Source of the DNA: Clostridia bacterium | GTDB lineage: Bacteria > Bacillota > Clostridia > Oscillospirales > CAG-272 | Assembly: GCA_017540285.1 (NCBI GenBank) | Contig: JAFYBI010000525.1 | Span: 1-9,090 of the forward strand | DNA: 9,090 nt | Direction: 5' to 3' | Shown: positions 7,570-9,090 of the stretch, piece by piece | Position numbering within the stretch: position 1 is the stretch's first letter | Layout: each line of letters starts with the position of its first letter | Program-made: the position numbers and the translations under genes | Notes under the pieces: generated by a model | Database searches by the model: none | Seen by the model: the letters and a program-made list of their open reading frames with translations, nothing else | Told to the model about the DNA's origin: nothing

Positions 7570-7588
7570 CCGAAGGCTTGCCTTCCGG
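7570..7588 (+). repeat. Small hairpin ahead of the PLP enzyme ribosome binding site
   Basis: GAAGG (7572-7576) and CCTTC (7581-7585) enclose CTTG. Outer C-G pairs can form if one base (7586) is bulged. It ends 15 bases before the ribosome binding site, so it could affect translation, but nothing else supports that. Confidence 0.3.
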
Positions 7589-7603
7589 CGAACCGTACGC
7601 GCC

Positions 7604-7609
7604 AAGGAG
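7604..7609 (+). promoter_or_regulatory. Ribosome binding site of the PLP enzyme gene
   Basis: AAGGAG with an 8-base spacer to the ATG at 7618 is near ideal. It decides the start against an in-frame ATG at 7393, which would add 75 residues read through the hairpin region. Confidence 0.9.
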
Positions 7610-7617
7610 CTAATCAC

Positions 7618-8943
7618 ATGCAAATCTCTTCTTCCATCCGCGAAAAAACCGCGCGCGCCGAGGAAATCCTCGCCCCCATTTTCTCCGACATCGACCGCAT
7701 CGCCCGGGAAAACACCGAGCACGTCCTCGACTGCTTCCGCGAGGCGCAGGTCTCCGAGGCCCTGTTCGCGCCGTCGACCGGGTACGGCTACGGCGACGTC
7801 GGCCGGGACCGCATCGACGCCCTCGCGGCAGCCGTTTTCCGCGCGCCCGCCGGGTTCATGCGCCCGTCCCTCCTCTCCGGGACCCACACCCTCACCGTCG
7901 CCCTCTTCGGCATCCTCCGTCCGGGGGACACGATGCTCTCGCTCTCCGGCGTCCCCTACGACACCATCCTCCCGGTGATCGGCATCGACGCGGACGGGAA
8001 TCCCGCCCCCGACGGCGAAGGCTCCCTCGCGGACTGGGGCGTCGCGTTCCGGCACGTCCCGCTGACGGACGAGGGGGACGCTCCCTTTGATTATCCGGCG
8101 ATCCGCCGCGCGATGCGGGATGCCGGGGAACGGCTCAAAATGGTCTACGTCCAGCGCTCGAAGGGGTATGCCGACCGTCCGACGCTCACCTCCCGTCAGA
8201 TCAGGACCGCCGCCCGGACGGTGAAGGAAATCGCGGCGGAGCTCGGCATCCGCCCGCCCGTCTTCATGGTGGACAACTGCTACGGCGAATTCACCGAGAC
8301 GACCGAGCCGACCTTTGCGAACGCGCCGGACGAAGCGCCCGCGGACCTCATCGCGGGGTCGCTCATCAAGAATCCGGGCGGCGGCATGGCGGACGTCGGC
8401 GGCTACATTGTCGGATCAGAAGAATGCGTCCGGCTGTGCGGGAGCCGTCTGACCTCTCCGGGCGTGGGGCTCGACGTCGGGGCGTCGCTCGGGCAGAACC
8501 GGAACCTCATCAAGGGGCTGTTCTATGCCCCGCACACGGTCGCCCAGGCGATGAAAACGGCGCATCTCGCGGCCTATCTCTTCTCGGAGCTCGGCTGCCG
8601 GGTCTCCCCCGCGTGGGACGAGCGGCGGTCGGACATCGTGCAGTGCGTGGAATGCGGCTCGCCGGAAGGGCTGTCTGCCTTCTGCCGCGGGATCCAGTCG
8701 GCGTCCCCCATCGACGCGCACGTCACGCCCGAGGCGTGGGACATGCCCGGCTACGCGGATCCCGTCATCATGGCGGCGGGCGCGTTCACGGGCGGTGCGT
8801 CGATCGAGCTGTCGGCGGACGGGCCGATGCGCGCGCCGTATACGGCGTTCATGCAGGGCGGGCTGACGTACGAGAGTGCGCGGCTCGCGGTCATGTGCGC
8901 GGCGGAACAGTATGCGGCCCGGGCAGTGCCCGGGGAGGAATAA
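7618..8943 (+). CDS. Methionine gamma-lyase family / 'aluminium resistance' PLP-dependent protein
   Basis: This is a fold-type I PLP enzyme related to cystathionine and methionine gamma-lyases (Met_gamma_lyase, PF06838, once called aluminium resistance protein). Its true substrate is not established from sequence; C-S bond cleavage in a sulfur amino acid is the family guess. The 441 residues fit the family's usual size. Visible marks are STGYGYGDVGRD (53-64), LLSGTHTLTVALFGILRPGD (85-104), MVYVQRSKGYADRPTL (175-190), the PLP-ring aspartate in VFMVDNCYGEF (D219) and GSLIKNPGGGMADVGGYI (247-264), where K251 should be the Schiff-base lysine. The C-terminal domain includes SPGVGLDVGASLGQNRN (280-296). 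The last residues (ARAVPGEE) are encoded across a hairpin resembling the downstream repeats. It is preceded by the hairpin-rich leader; I find no clear promoter or known riboswitch there. Confidence 0.93.
   Translation: MQISSSIREKTARAEEILAPIFSDIDRIARENTEHVLDCFREAQVSEALFAPSTGYGYGDVGRDRIDALAAAVFRAPAGFMRPSLLSGTHTLTVALFGILRPGDTMLSLSGVPYDTILPVIGIDADGNPAPDGEGSLADWGVAFRHVPLTDEGDAPFDYPAIRRAMRDAGERLKMVYVQRSKGYADRPTLTSRQIRTAARTVKEIAAELGIRPPVFMVDNCYGEFTETTEPTFANAPDEAPADLIAGSLIKNPGGGMADVGGYIVGSEECVRLCGSRLTSPGVGLDVGASLGQNRNLIKGLFYAPHTVAQAMKTAHLAAYLFSELGCRVSPAWDERRSDIVQCVECGSPEGLSAFCRGIQSASPIDAHVTPEAWDMPGYADPVIMAAGAFTGGASIELSADGPMRAPYTAFMQGGLTYESARLAVMCAAEQYAARAVPGEE
8918..8934 (+). repeat. 7-bp hairpin overlapping the 3' end of the PLP enzyme gene
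   Basis: CCCGGGC (8918-8924) and GCCCGGG (8928-8934) enclose AGT. It has the same stem as the first hairpin of the downstream repeat (CCGGGC-GGT-GCCCGG), with one loop base changed, but lies inside the coding sequence seven bases before the stop codon. Confidence 0.55.
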
Positions 8944-8953
8944 AGAGCGCGCG

Positions 8954-9029
8954 CCGGGCGGTGCCCGGAGACAAATGGCGGGCTCACTTCGCAAGCCCGC
9001 AGAGAACGGGCGCATGTTTTGTCTGCGCG
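8954..9029. repeat. 76-bp hairpin repeat, unit 1
   Basis: The unit has a hairpin CCGGGC-GGT-GCCCGG (8954-8968), then AGACAAAT, then a second hairpin GCGGGCT/AGCCCGC with a 9-base loop (about 8978-9000), then AGAGAACGGGCGCA and TGTTTTGTCTGCGCG. Of the 45 bases 8970-9014, 44 recur at 9046-9090. GCGCAGACA is present on the minus strand (9020-9028). No gene is visible here. As it lies just after a stop codon it could also help end transcription, but no T-run follows the stems on the plus strand. Confidence 0.75.
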
Positions 9030-9090
9030 CCGCGGGGTCCGCGGGGACAAATGGCGGGCTCACTGCGCAAGCCCGCAGAGAACGGGCGCA
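9030..9090. repeat. 76-bp hairpin repeat, unit 2, cut by the window edge
   Basis: It starts exactly 76 bp after unit 1. Its first hairpin is CCGCGG-GGT-CCGCGG (9030-9044), which differs from unit 1 at four stem positions that still pair. The next 45 bases are nearly identical to unit 1, with a single T-to-G change in the loop of the second hairpin. More units may lie beyond the window. Confidence 0.75.

Noticed and set aside
7393..7617. N-terminal extension of the PLP enzyme from an ATG at 7393
   Set aside because: It would translate the hairpin-rich leader and lacks a good ribosome binding site; AAGGAG 8 bases before the ATG at 7618 marks the true start.
7386..7617. SAM or other known riboswitch upstream of the methionine gamma-lyase-like gene
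   Set aside because: I found no known aptamer core; the hairpins are short, simple and shared with the repeat family on the other side of the gene.
8416..9063. Minus-strand frames of 215 and 99 codons through the right-hand repeats
   Set aside because: They are shadows of the PLP enzyme gene extended through the GC-rich repeats; the repeats themselves look structural rather than coding.
8954..9090. CRISPR array
   Set aside because: There are only two units, the repeated part is longer than the gap between copies, the intervening sequence is a variant of the repeat stem, and no cas genes are visible.

Overview
The window looks like a chromosomal segment of a GC-rich, Gram-positive Clostridia-type bacterium, perhaps Oscillospirales-like. 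This rests on an S-layer-homology (SLH) surface protein, a cell-wall amidase carrying the Cys-rich 'IPALGH' repeats common in gut Firmicutes surface proteins, a Clostridia-like MnmG and a Met_gamma_lyase-family enzyme. The placement is an inference; no rRNA or other marker is present.

Layout. (1) Positions 1-3197, minus strand: a very large secreted SLH protein. It runs off the left edge with no stop in the window, so only its first 1065 residues are visible. A long open frame on the plus strand over the same DNA is only its antisense shadow. (2) Positions 3198-3492: a divergent intergenic region with a promoter for each side and a perfect 11-bp AT-rich inverted repeat between them. (3) Positions 3493-5310, plus: a membrane-anchored N-acetylmuramoyl-L-alanine amidase with a tail of about eight Cys/His repeats and a C-terminal transmembrane segment. 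(4) Positions 5369-7258, plus: mnmG, the tRNA U34 modification enzyme, followed about 100 bp later by an intrinsic terminator. (5) Positions 7386-7617: a leader-like, non-coding stretch packed with short GC hairpins. (6) Positions 7618-8943, plus: a PLP enzyme of the methionine gamma-lyase / 'aluminium resistance' family behind a strong ribosome binding site. (7) Positions 8944-9090: a 76-bp tandem repeat that uses the same hairpins as region 5 in inverted orientation and continues past the right edge.

Functionally, the left half is about the cell envelope: an abundant wall-bound surface protein and a wall hydrolase, divergently transcribed and possibly sharing the operator-like inverted repeat. 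The right half is housekeeping or metabolic: tRNA modification and sulfur amino acid or related PLP chemistry. The two halves are not obviously linked.

The least expected structure is the hairpin repeat family flanking the PLP enzyme gene. Two adjacent repeat units differ in their first hairpin by four bases that form two fully compensatory base-pair swaps, with the loop kept. This suggests that the fold, rather than the sequence, is conserved. I see no clear new defence, mobile or biosynthetic system in the window.
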